Assembly: GCA_030374735.1 (NCBI GenBank)
Contig: JASCIV010000344.1
Span: 1-23,599, forward strand
Direction of reading: 5' to 3'
Length of the DNA stretch: 23,599 nucleotides
Origin: Gracilaria caudata
Taxonomy: Eukaryota; Rhodophyta; Florideophyceae; Gracilariales; Gracilariaceae
Below are positions 1 through 10,066 of this stretch, one piece after another. The position numbers and the translations under genes are program-made. Positions within the stretch are counted from its first letter, which is position 1, and every line of letters starts with the position of its first letter. The notes under the pieces are model-generated. The model was not told the origin of the DNA, made no database searches, and worked only from the letters and a program-made list of their open reading frames with translations.

Positions 1-1330
1 GTGGGGAAGAGCGCGGAAGGGGGAGGGGGAAGCGTTGAGCAAGAGGAAGGCGGAGGAGAAGTGAACGACGGTGACACTGTGCTGGCGGAAGGGTCGGCGG
101 CGGGTGCAGGTGAAAAGGGCGCGCTAAGCCGTCTGGCGGCGACGCTCCAAGGGTACATGGCACGCTGGTCACACGCGCCGCGGCGGCACCCCACTCTGCT
201 GTGTGCCTCCAACGCGGGGCCTCCCGCTCACCTTCTTGTGTAAGATCAGGGCTTACATTTCAAACGAGTCCTGTTCATTGGTGCAGCTGGGCCCTATCCA
301 CCAAGTGCACCAATGGTTACGCTGCAGGAGCCGCAGAGCCTGGCGTGGCAGATTCAAACAACAGAGCGCATCACCGTCCGCACCAGTCTGCAGCGGTGCC
401 GTCGCGGGCGCTCGAGGCCAGGTGTACCCGTATAGACTCTGTCGCACGGATGCTGTGGCACGATGTGTATGGCGAACATTTCCCGCCAAAAAGCCGAGGG
501 TGTTTGCCTCTGCCAGAGGCCAGAGGCCCTCTGGAGAACTATAAACCTCGATGAGCATCCATGGGATCCTGCAAGAACTCGAAGATCTACTGATCTACTG
601 ATCTACATAGGTATTTTCTGCCGACAAGAGGTTGACGACATTCCAAGGTACCGTCGTACAAGGGTAAGGCTGAACCTTATAGCGCCTGGCATGGTTCAGT
701 GTGACCAAGAGCGTTAGCGTTGTCATGATTATACAGAGTTCAGCCCGCTAAACACTACTGCTTTGAATGCTCTGAAAGCCCCACTTTCCCGGTTTGAATC
801 GCACAAGGGATCATTCAAGAAGCCTCCGCTTTACTCGTGGGCAACGACGCGCTATAGACTGCAGCTAACCTTGCCCCTATATACATTGTAATGTGCGCAA
901 CTTCATGACAAAAAGTTTCCATTAGGCATGTGACATCCGACCGAGGTCTCGAGTGAAAAGGATTTAACTTTAAAGAGAACCATTGCGAGAGGATAAACTT
1001 GATCTATTAGTATGCTGTTTTTTCAAAACCCCCAAAGAACCTCGGGTGATTGAGGCATGAATTTCAGTCACCATCATTGTCGACCTTTCTAGGTGCATCA
1101 ATATCGTTCCGATCTTCGTGGCAGAAGTTGCGCACGTGGCATTTTGCACGAATTGTCCCTCGAATTTGTCTAGTGACGTGTTCCAACCTTCGTAGACAAC
1201 GTCCATGTTGGATGGGTTACGGGTAGGGGACCAACATTTCAGATTGCTTATCAGACTATAGCGCAAGAGTTGAGACCTGTAGCGACCGATGCCAGAGCAA
1301 TGGTGCAGATTCCGTAAATCTCGGAAAAAA
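1..1330. other. Left-edge region without a recognised gene
   Basis: The first 240 bases are GC-rich and purine-rich on the plus strand. Two frames run off the left edge: a plus frame ending at a stop at 241-243 (Gly/Glu-rich), and a minus frame that starts at an ATG at 158-156 and is rich in Ser, Pro and Ala, like a transit or signal peptide. Either could be the end of a neighbouring gene and I cannot choose between them. From 244 to 1330 I see only short frames and no family I recognise. One minus-strand frame (start near 1206, stop near 970) has gene-like codons but no recognisable domain. The upstream region of the Cys-rich gene at 1331 must lie here, but I see no clear core promoter motif. 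Confidence 0.5.
584..606. repeat. Short tandem repeat of an 8-bp unit
   Basis: The unit GATCTACT occurs twice and is followed by a third copy that lacks its last base, all without interruption. It lies in a stretch with no recognised gene. No function can be inferred; replication slippage is enough to explain it. Confidence 0.8.
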
Positions 1331-3232
1331 ATGGGTTCGTCTATGCCGCTATTTGCGATATTCCTCCTTCTGATCCAGGTAACGTTGGTGCTTGGACAGT
1401 CATGCCCCCGCGGTACCTTACGCAAGCCCGATGGAACTTGCCAGCTTTGCGCTCCGGGAACCTTTTCTGATACGGAAAACGCCGAAAGCTGCAAGCCGTG
1501 CAGAGCAGGCCGCTTTCTGAAAGTATCTGGCGCACAAACCGAAAACGCATGTCGCTCCTGCCCGGCGGGCACGTCCTCAGCAGAGGGTGCGGCAGAATGC
1601 ACACCCTGTCCTCCTGGCTTCAATTCTCAGCCCGCTTCCCAATGCACACAATGCCCGCCCGGGACTAACATAGCCTTCCCTTCTGCCTTCAATTCGCAAG
1701 AGTGCACTCCGTGTGTAGGTGGATACTCTTCTCATCCAAGCCAGCTGCTATGCAATCGCTGTCCTCTTGGAAGTGCCGCACAGAGGGGAGCAACTTCAGC
1801 GGAACAGTGTGTCCGCTGTCCTCCAGGAAGTGCTCCATCGCCCTCAGGTTGTCGCCCATGCGGCGAAGGATCGTTTAGTACTGACGGATTATTTTGCCGT
1901 TCGTGCCCAACTGGTACAAGGTCGATCGGCACCGGCAGTACCAGGTGTGACGCTTGTCCTCCCGGATTTGTAGGTAACACAGAGTCGTTTGGTTTTGGTC
2001 CTGCATGTGTTGCTTGCTCAAACGGTACTACAACTTTTGGTACCGTCTCTGTGCTTTGCAGACGTGAGGGCAGTCCGTGCCCTAATACGTACCTTGAGAA
2101 TTCTGCTGGTGACTGTGTTTGGTGCCCAGTTGATTTCTTCTATGACAGAGACCTTGAAAGCTGTGAACCTTGCTCCGACGGTTTTGGTAGTTCCGGCGGT
2201 CTTTCCTTACAATGTTCACCCTGTACTGAAATTATCAACGCAGGCATAACGGATTCGTACTGCCCCGTCGTGATTGACCGAGCTGCGCCAGCCGATGCAA
2301 ACAGTGATTGTCCTCCAGGCACTCGTGTATCGGAACAAAATGGGCTTTCATGTGTTACTTGTGAGTCTGGAACTTTCTCTGATGCCATAAATTCGGTTGC
2401 TGCATTCAATCCTGTCCTCGGTGTATTGAGTTGCACACCATGTCCACCTGGTTCTGTGCAACCCAGATCTGGAGCTTCAAAGTGTGAGCCGTGTCCCCCA
2501 GGGACCGAACCCGATGACTTTTTTCAGAAATGTGTTGTCCCGCAGAGTAATTGCGAGCTTGGCTCGGGCCTTTTTGAACTGTTTCCAGGATTCTCTGTAT
2601 GTCGGTCCAACACTTGCGATCAAATCGTAGGATCTGAAGAGTTTGAAGGGCGGGAGTGTGGGACATGTGGGGTAGGGCAATTTGCCCCAGAACCGAATGT
2701 GTGTCAAGGTTGTCCTGCGAATTCCGTTGGTGACGGCCTTCGCTGTGCTCCTTGCCCTGAGGGGCTTGTGCGATTTAATGATCGATGCGCTTGTCGCGGT
2801 TTCATTGCCTTAAATCGAGGAATAATTAACGGTAGTTGTCAGGTGTGTCCGCCAGGGAGCTTCGGAGAATGGCCTCGATTTGATCTCGAAGCCGACAACC
2901 TGTGTACAAAGTGTCCCGCTGGGACATTTCGGATCGCTACCGATGAAGATAACATAGCATCCTGTATAGGGTTCGCCAGCAGCTGCATTACGACCCCACC
3001 TTGTCAAAATTGTCCTGCGAACTCCTTCACTGCTACAGACGGAGCTGTTGAATGTAAGCCATGTCCACCAGGGACGTTCTCGTATGGAATCGGTGAAACA
3101 GAGTGCTTGGTTGTGGGTGCGATGTCGCAAATCAAACAGCTCGATGAACCACTTGACGAAACACTTCTCCCTAGTGAGGAAAGCTTGAGCTTTGATTTGG
3201 AAACTCCCGAGGATGGTGAGCTAGGTGAGTAG
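1331..3232 (+). CDS. Secreted cysteine-rich protein with TNFR/GCC2_GCC3-like repeats
   Basis: Single-exon protein of about 633 residues if it starts at the ATG at 1331. That start is preferred over a candidate at 1289 because it gives a clean signal peptide (residues 1 to about 22, hydrophobic core PLFAIFLLLIQVTLVL). The rest, up to about residue 590, is a chain of modules of the form CxxCPPGT/S followed by C, each about 40-50 residues. This is the pattern of ephrin-receptor/TNFR-like GCC2_GCC3 repeats found in extracellular proteins of many protists. Dense paired cysteines imply disulfide-bonded modules in the secretory pathway or outside the cell. The C-terminus after the last repeat is acidic and lacks cysteine, a membrane span or a GPI-type tail. 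The stop overlaps a GTGAGT at 3225-3230 that could be a splice donor, so the true C-terminus may be longer. Ligand and role are unknown. Confidence 0.85.
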   Translation: MGSSMPLFAIFLLLIQVTLVLGQSCPRGTLRKPDGTCQLCAPGTFSDTENAESCKPCRAGRFLKVSGAQTENACRSCPAGTSSAEGAAECTPCPPGFNSQPASQCTQCPPGTNIAFPSAFNSQECTPCVGGYSSHPSQLLCNRCPLGSAAQRGATSAEQCVRCPPGSAPSPSGCRPCGEGSFSTDGLFCRSCPTGTRSIGTGSTRCDACPPGFVGNTESFGFGPACVACSNGTTTFGTVSVLCRREGSPCPNTYLENSAGDCVWCPVDFFYDRDLESCEPCSDGFGSSGGLSLQCSPCTEIINAGITDSYCPVVIDRAAPADANSDCPPGTRVSEQNGLSCVTCESGTFSDAINSVAAFNPVLGVLSCTPCPPGSVQPRSGASKCEPCPPGTEPDDFFQKCVVPQSNCELGSGLFELFPGFSVCRSNTCDQIVGSEEFEGRECGTCGVGQFAPEPNVCQGCPANSVGDGLRCAPCPEGLVRFNDRCACRGFIALNRGIINGSCQVCPPGSFGEWPRFDLEADNLCTKCPAGTFRIATDEDNIASCIGFASSCITTPPCQNCPANSFTATDGAVECKPCPPGTFSYGIGETECLVVGAMSQIKQLDEPLDETLLPSEESLSFDLETPEDGELGE

Positions 3233-3483
3233 GTGTGCTTGAACATGCTTGCGTAAACCCTGGAGCATGTGTATTAGTGCGAAATCGTTGAAGACAGTTG
3301 AAATGCAATGGCAAGAATACACTATTGTTCTGCAAAACGCAGTGAAAGATTGATCAGGACAGCAGATTCATGATGTTGATATTTTTATGAAACCCGTAAG
3401 TCAATTCCTTGCACGCAGAGGTTTGCTAGGATCCCAACACCGATAACACCTCCATACCGCAGCCGCTAACTACAATTCTGTAG

Positions 3484-3680
3484 CCATGGTACACTCAATG
3501 GGCTACAACAAGAAAGTATTGGGTTCCTTAGGTGCATTCGACGGCGAGCGTTTTCTCTACCGGCGCCTATCGCCTTCTTCCTCCCATTCCCGTCTTCAGT
3601 CAACCTCTAGAGACTGTCGACAGAGGGGCATACTACGACAAAACCAGGAGTGTATGTGTACCATGGCTATCGCTTTGTAG
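3484..3680 (+). CDS. Possible extra 3' exon of the Cys-rich protein gene
   Basis: This is a weak call. A good acceptor context (GCTAAC branch-like site, then CTGTAG) ends at 3483. If the GTGAGT at 3225 is used as donor, the join is in frame and adds about 65 residues before the stop at 3678-3680, replacing the last residues of the upstream exon. The added sequence is basic and Ser/Arg-rich with no domain I recognise and no membrane span. A strong GTATGT donor-like site at about 3651 inside it could lead to further exons. Without it, the upstream frame ends normally at 3232. Confidence 0.2.
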
Positions 3681-4758
3681 TTCATGGCTGCGGTATGGTT
3701 TGGTGTGATAGGGATTGGGATGCAAAGCCCAACACCTATAGCAAACCCTTGCGTACGAGTATTTGACGTACCTTTGTAGGTGTTTCATAAATACAACAGC
3801 AACAAAGGAGTCATTATCTTACGAACCAAAAATGACTCTGGTGGCCAGCACAACGAACTAAGCGAAACGGGTAGCCACTGAACAACTTTAAACCGCACTG
3901 TTTGTTTGCTGAAATCCAACTCTATCGCACGATTCTATCGCATGATTATCAACGCGGCGTTGCCACGGGTATCTTGCCGCTGTTTATCCAGTTCATGTTT
4001 GTTTACGATAAACGTTGTAGAAATACTGCGCAGTGCACAGTGTACACATGAAGAGTTGATGATTGCCGATGCAAAGCTTAAATTTGCAAGTTCTCAACGT
4101 TCTTCTGGACATCATCACCCATGAATCGTGACAAATCTGAAGCACTCGTTTGAAACATACCGTTGCAAGAAAGTTTAAGTTAAGGACAGCGGAATTAGCA
4201 CAACCGGCCATTCCAAATATGGTATGGTTAAACTGCAGCACTTGTACGGTACAATCGCCAACGTACAGGAAATAAGGAATTATTCGTCAGTGCACAAAAT
4301 TGTGAAACTGCATACCCTTGTACATGTCGCTCACCTCACTAGTCTTAAACAATTGAGTTTTGTTGATAAGTATGCTCATGTCTTGCAAGCGGGGGTGCTT
4401 GCTTGATACGAAATCGAATGGGTCAACACGGACATGAGATTGTTGTGTTAGTGAACGAAGGCAAGGCGTTGCAGAGCCGATCGGTTCCGATCACATCATG
4501 TGCAGCAACGATGAAATTATCATATGGTAGAAAGAGTTTGAATAAATTTGTTGCCCCGTACCAAGACACCTAAAGAGAACGTAATATTATCTGTGAGGTT
4601 CACCATCATCGTTAACGGCGACCAGTCATTGACCTCCAGTTGGATATCAGGGCTCAGGAGTGGATAACCTCTCGACGAAACATCTCTTGTCCCTCAGTTA
4701 CAAGGTACAACGGTACATGAAACGGCGTCTCATTGGAACTCTGGAGACGGGGCTCACA

Positions 4759-5187
4759 GTAACATTATCTACCTTCGTATGTGACTCGCACTGACAGGGC
4801 GCAATCGTCCGCTCTCAGACAAATCCCATCAACAGTACGAAGGGTAAACTTTTATCAAAGAGGGTTCAAATGGATTGCTTATTGGTGAAGATAGATAATG
4901 TTATCTGAGCTCACTCCCCTTCGGATGATGAGACAGAAGCTTGGCTTTCTCCAAGGAATTTCGACGCAACGTGAGAACATTTGAGAGAAGATGGGGCAGC
5001 GGCCATGAGAGTGGAGATCGCGATGCACGTTGTCCACGTGAGGCTCTCCGATTGACCAACTCAGTAAGCACGCCTGTGGATCACAATGCATGCGCCCATC
5101 ATCGAATCACATTGCAAATTTGCTCTCGCCGTCACGCGCAAGAAAGCTTCGATACCAGGTGCTTCGGACAAAGGTAGATAATGTTAC
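4759..5187. repeat. Segment bounded by a perfect 17-nt inverted repeat; MITE-like
   Basis: GTAACATTATCTACCTT at 4759-4775 is the exact reverse complement of 5171-5187. A third copy with 15 of 17 matches lies inside at 4888-4904, in the same orientation as the right end. The enclosed 429 bp have no convincing gene. Size and layout resemble a miniature inverted-repeat element. I see no obvious target-site duplication at the two ends, so it could also be scattered copies of a regulatory motif. Confidence 0.4.
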
Positions 5188-5413
5188 GGGACACAACAGT
5201 AACAGCATGCAAAAGCTGTGCCGGCATTGGTGCCATTCGCAGCATTTCTGTTGAGTTGTCCTCCATCGTTTTTCCTCCATCCCGTTCGTTAAGATTCCGC
5301 CGCACCCAATTTCGTGAGAGAAGAAGGGCTGTTCCGCTACGACTACCACACCGCAGTCGACCTTGTGAAGGCGCTGCATTTTGTGGTGGCGGCACTCGGT
5401 GTTGCTCCACCTT

Positions 5414-6938
5414 ATGGATGTCAACATCACGCGCGCAACCTTCCAAAGTTCTACCATGTTCATTCGCCAGCTAGACAGGTTGATTCCATATGACCGTCTA
5501 TCACGTCGTTCATATCAACGAAACATTCCCCCAACTCAGTCTCCCTCTCTGATTGACCTGGAGCAAAGCATTTCCGAACGACTACGTTTGCCCAGTGGTC
5601 GAAGCACTGTTTCTCGCTATCGCGCACTGGATGCAGCTTCGAAAGGGTTCCATGTATTGCCCTCTGTTATGCAGCATGCTATGCTTCCGGACGTTAAGCA
5701 TCATGTCGTCGAGTCGCAGGCATATCGTGTCTACGGTGCTCGTTTTGTTGATGACGACGGTAACACCTTCGTAACTAGTAGCCAGGGTTCTGTCATCCAG
5801 GTCTACTCCACTTCCATGTCAGAGCACAAAGCCGCTTGGAAGCGAACTCATACTATTCGTGCTCGAAATGTTCGATGGACTGTGACTGACTTTGCAGTCA
5901 GCCCTGATGGTCGATGGCTAGCGTACGCTTCTATAAACTCATATATATACCTCGTTGACCTTCAAAAACCTCATCTACCTCATATCGTCATGAACATTTC
6001 GAGGAGTGATGAGGAGGTGCTTAACATATGGAGCCTTACGTGGAGTCATGATGGTACCGAGCTTATTGCTGCAACCGGGTCATCTGAAAGACATGGTCCC
6101 GGCAACGTTGTTATTTTTGACATTCCCTCTGGCACCAGCGCCACAGTCATATTTGCCCACCAAGATGATGTTAACTCAGTTTGTTATCTTCAACGTAGTG
6201 ATGACAACATGATTGTTTCAGCATCAGACGATGCTCTTGGTATGTTGTCTTCTCTTTGTCTTTTCCTCGATTTGGTTAGCCTTCTAACTTTTCGCGTTTT
6301 GTCTGTGTTTCTTTAACAATTTTGTAGTGAAAATGTGGGATAGAAGAGAAGCCAGGTACACAGCAGGAAGAAAGATAGATCGTCCATGTTCCGTCTTCGT
6401 TGGACATCAGTACGGACTTACTCACGTTTCCAGCAAGAACGATGGACGCTTTCTGATAAGCAACGGAAAAGACCAGTTCATCAAACTATGGGACGCTCGA
6501 AAATGCACAGCAACAGATGGATTGGACAAGGTAGTTAGACCGCCTCGTGATATTACTTTTGATTATAGGTTGAATCCACGTCCCTTGGTGCGGAACTCAC
6601 GAAACTTTCAAGACGATTCGGTCGCGACGTATACTGGATCTCACGAAACGCTTCAAACGTTGATCAGAGCTCATTTCAGCCCGATTCACAGTACAGGTCA
6701 GAAGTACATTTATTGCGGCTCGAGTGATGGTTGCTTCGCGATATATGACGTGTTGACTGGGGAAGAAGTGGAAGTGTTAAGGGGACATCGCGACGTTGTG
6801 AGAGATGTGTCTTGGCATCCGTACGCAGGGATTCTCACTACAGGTTCTTGGGATGGAGAAGTTGCGTTGTGGTCGACACATGCAGATCCGACGCGACCAA
6901 GTGACTGCTCGGCGAGAGAAGGTGCCAAGGATTTTTGA
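5414..6938 (+). CDS. DCAF11/LEC14B-like WD40 protein, CUL4-DDB1 substrate receptor
   Basis: Two exons, 5414-6239 and 6328-6938, are joined across an 88-nt intron (GTATGT donor, TTCTAAC branch site, TTGTAG acceptor); about 478 residues. The start could instead be the ATG at 5456 (464 residues). The protein is a WD40 propeller closest to human DCAF11 and plant LEC14B. Diagnostic stretches are RWTVTDFAVSPDGRWLAYAS, then DDVNSVCYL, then RFLISNGKDQFIKLWDARK. Two DWD-type motifs, VKMWDRR just after the intron and IKLWDAR about 50 residues later, are the kind that dock on DDB1. Family knowledge says such proteins present substrates to the CUL4-DDB1 ubiquitin ligase in the nucleus or cytosol; the substrate here is unknown. 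The last repeat ends at GSWDGEVALWS, followed by a short polar tail. Confidence 0.88.
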
Positions 6939-8411
6939 GCTGAACAGTGTTAGATACGGAATGTTAGCGAGGGAACCTCTAATCGAAAGCTAATCATATG
7001 GCTCCAATGATGCAGCTGCTGAAGTGGTGTACGAGTAGCGCATGTTGTACTATAAAGACAACTATTCAGACTTGTTTCTTGAGTAAACGCTTACCAAGTT
7101 TGGCTGATTGTACTGAAAGATGCACTGACGGGTACTAATACTAGTAGGAAAGGATTACACTTGCCGGAGTACGAGAGTTTTGCCGTGCAGGGTTTCACAT
7201 CGCCCATCGCCGAAGGGCGATATGTTTTGTCTGGCGAACCTCTACAACTGGTTTTCGTCCTTTTGTCGAAAAAGAAACGACTTCGAAAGCGATTTGGGAA
7301 CCTACACGGATAGGGATCGTTGCGGGATGGAAAGCAAGAATTACATTGGTCACGGACGTGAGGATCTCGAGTCAAGAAGTGTTATCTCTCGCCTAAAGTC
7401 GTGGTCGGAGGATAAACGATCCAGAGCTTGGCATGTTTTCTTGCAACATCTGTGGATGAGTGGGGTGTATCTGCGCTGATGATATACTCAGCATGTTGAG
7501 GCTCGACAGTCGAGCAGAACGTGTTTCTATCCGCTAAGAAAAGTAGGAAAAAAGGATGCGACTGCCAACACGGATATTGCTGATGTTATATTTTCCGCTC
7601 TGCCACCCTTCGTCATGTAACTGTCTTAATCCTGGGCTAGCAATCGCTAATCCACCACCTATGCGTAACGTCGCAGCAAAATTCCTGAATTGGCTCGAAG
7701 AAGAATAGGTAAATGCAAAGTTGGTATAGGTGGTCGTCAGGTACCTTCGGTAGAAATGGATGGTTATCTTCGTGAGAGAGCGTTGCTATGACCAGAAGCG
7801 CTCGAAGAAGAGAGTAATTAGGATACCCGAAAAAGAGTACAAATGAGTAATAAAAGGTTATCGATGTGGACAATGCGAAAGGTCTACCCCTCTGCCGATG
7901 ACCAACTAGGCGGTGAATGACGGGTTACAACAGAAAAAAAGCAAAGGATGCATCGGCGATGATAGTCTTTAACAAAATTCTCAAGCAGAACGAGAACGCT
8001 CTTGGGGCTTTATGCTTTCCTCCGAACAAATTACTTCACGGTCCTAACATGTTTTGAGTACCTACTCATACAGGGCAGCTACTTCGTCAAAAAGGGATTA
8101 CAGGCAAAGAAATTTATGTGAAGCCCAAGAGTGTAAAGGTATGTAGGAGTGAACAATACGAGGGTAAGCGTTCAAACCCGTTACGTCGCTGCGACGTCGT
8201 TCGACATTGTCGCCCTTCATCTTTTCTTACCTCTTACCTCAAGGCTCCGCGCCCTGCAGTCTTTCGGATGTAAACGCTTACTACCAAGCAGTGGCAAGAG
8301 GGCTACCGTTGGTAACTCTTTACTGGTGGCGGTGCGACCAAGAACTTTTTTTGTCGGGACCAGTAACGGGAAGAGAATGTCTGGCAAGTGGCAGCCACGA
8401 GATTGGATGAC
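6939..8411. other. Intergenic region with several open frames, no recognised gene
   Basis: About 1.5 kb between the WD40 gene and a small ORF ahead of the dehydrogenase. Between about 7140 and 7480 all three plus frames are open for 55 to 100 codons, and two of them read like protein, yet none has a recognisable family, and the best-looking ones lack an ATG. No splice-consistent chain was found. The remainder (7480-8411) holds only short frames. I see no tRNA, rRNA or clear repeat. Confidence 0.45.
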
Positions 8412-8636
8412 ATGGAAAGGTTGACCCGAATCTGCGGCTCACCAATGAGAGGTGTGCAAGCGCATCAGATCATATCTGGGAATGACTTGCTGCACGAACA
8501 AGCCCAAATATCTGCAATGGCAGTGCTCGAAAATATACGTGGGAACGCTACTCCTGACACACCACGTCTCGCAACTGCAAGATCTGCTTCAAATAGTTTG
8601 CACCAGGTTAAAGCTCTCGTTTCGCGGGCCCTCTGA
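8412..8636 (+). CDS. Small ORF upstream of the dehydrogenase gene
   Basis: A 74-residue frame with an ATG at 8412 ends 18 bases before the ATG of the dehydrogenase. Its codons look gene-like and the product is mixed polar and helical, with no signal peptide, membrane span or family that I recognise. It could be an upstream ORF in the dehydrogenase transcript, a small independent gene, or chance. Its position directly before the next start is the main reason to list it. Confidence 0.25.
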   Translation: MERLTRICGSPMRGVQAHQIISGNDLLHEQAQISAMAVLENIRGNATPDTPRLATARSASNSLHQVKALVSRAL

Positions 8637-8654
8637 GCTCGTTTCTCGTTGTCC

Positions 8655-10066
8655 ATGAATAATATCGTACCTACAACTATGCCGTCCGTTGTCTCCGATT
8701 CCGGATCTCTACGCACGAAGCTTTCATCGCTTGCGAAGCGTTTGTCTGGCGATGATGCCATCACGCTCAACCAACTGTTGGAGCAATGGGATCAAGGCAA
8801 ACTTCCGTCCGCAAATGGTGATGTATCGTCCGCTACCATTTCTGCTCCCGCTGTGAAGTACGCAAAGGTGGAGATGTCGTTTCTGAGGCAGTTTATGGAG
8901 GATGCTTTGGTTGCCGCAGGTGTTCCTTCCGATGAAGCTTCTGTGGCTGCAGAGGTGTTGGAGTGGGCCGATCTTCATGCGGTTACTACTCATGGTATTG
9001 GTCGACTGAAGCCTATCTACATTGATCGTATTAACAACGGGATCCTCAAACCTACTGCTCCGTTTGAGATTGTTAATGAGACCGAAACGACTGCTGTGGT
9101 TGATGGTCATGGCGGACTTGGTCTCTTCATCGGCCCCAAGTGCATGGAAATGTGTCTCGAGAAGGCAAAGAAGCATGGACTGGCCATGGTCGTGGTCAGA
9201 AACAGTACTCATTACGGAGCCGCCGGGTACTACGTTGATAAGGCGCAGAAACAAGGTTGCATCGGTATCACTGGTACCAATGCACGCCCGTCAATCGCCC
9301 CGACTTTCGGTGTTCAACCCATGCTTGGTACAAATCCGTTGACGTTCGGAATGCCAAGTGATGATGGTTTTCCGTTTGTTTTGGACTGTGCGACCTCTGT
9401 GAATCAACGCGGTAAGATTGAAAAATATGAAAGAGAAGGAAAGCCTACGCCTCCAGGCCAGGTTGTGGACCGAGATGGAAATGTGCGAACTGATACCGCG
9501 CAGATTTTGAAGGACTTGCAAACTGGATATTGCTCCTTGGCGCCGTTGGGTGGTGTTGGCGATGAGATGGGAGGTTACAAAGGTAAGTTAAACGAATATG
9601 TGTGCGCAACTTTGTGCTGAAACTAACCATTACGATTGTAATCACGCTACATCCGCGACGGGAAACAGGATATGGATATGCCACGGTGGTAGAACTTCTG
9701 TCTTCCGCCCTTCAAAGCGGTCTGAACAGCCCGCGACTAAGTGGTGTAAACAGGGAAACAGGGGAAAAAATTGCCATGCCGCTGGGACACTTCTTCATTG
9801 CCATTGACGTTGAGAGGTTCCTTCCGCTGGAGACGTTCAAGTCAAATGTGGGCAAATTCTTGCGTGAAATGCGGGCGTCTGAAAAAGACCCTAAGGGACC
9901 GGGTCGTATCTACACTGCCGGAGAACTTGAACATGAAGGGGTTGTGGAATGTGAAAAGGCGGGCGGAATTCGCATCCCGGAGCCTTTGATGAAGGATATG
10001 ATGACGATTCGAGAGCGCTACGCGAGCATTGGCGAGAAGTATCCCAAGTTTAGTTTCGAGGAATAG
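8655..10066 (+). CDS. Type-2 malate/L-lactate dehydrogenase family oxidoreductase
   Basis: Two exons, 8655-9582 and 9669-10066, separated by an 86-nt intron (GTAAGT donor, AACTAAC branch site, AACAG acceptor) inside the conserved GGYKGYG motif; about 441 residues. The family (Ldh_2/YlbC/YiaK/ureidoglycolate dehydrogenase, unrelated in fold to classical lactate dehydrogenase) reduces or oxidises 2-hydroxy/2-keto acids with NAD(P). Visible hallmarks are the catalytic-type THGIGRL (His113), NSTHYGAAGYY, then TNARPSIAPTFG, LGTNPLTFGMP, FVLDCATS and PLGG followed by GGYKGYGYATVVE. The usual length is about 330-350 residues. The extra 75 or so residues at the N-terminus are helical and polar, not a clear transit peptide. 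No PTS1 is present (ends SFEE). The substrate (malate, lactate, ureidoglycolate or another) cannot be told from sequence. Confidence 0.9.

Larger units (their letters stand above)
3233..5413. other. Long intergenic stretch with a possible exon and repeats
   Basis: No recognised gene across about 2.2 kb. Near the left side is a possible extra exon of the Cys-rich gene (3484-3680). From about 4580 to 5190 there are several copies of a motif close to RTAAYRTTATCT, two of which form a perfect 17-nt inverted repeat. The open frames between 3900 and 5200 are short, start at poor positions and show no recognisable motif. The right part must hold the promoter and leader of the WD40 gene at 5414. Confidence 0.5.

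Noticed and set aside
780..815. GGTTTGAATCG resembling a tRNA T-loop
   Set aside because: The flanking bases do not form a T stem, and no anticodon or acceptor stem can be drawn.
973..1623. A 217-codon minus-strand frame overlapping the Cys-rich gene
   Set aside because: The upper half is the antisense of the Cys repeats. The lower part (973-1206) has gene-like codons but no family and no supporting splice or promoter signal, so it is not listed as a gene.
4582..5187. TAATATTAT and TAATGTTAC, close to the TAATATTAC replication-origin nonamer of single-stranded DNA replicons
   Set aside because: There is no stem-loop around either site and no Rep-like gene nearby; the match is better explained by the local repeat.
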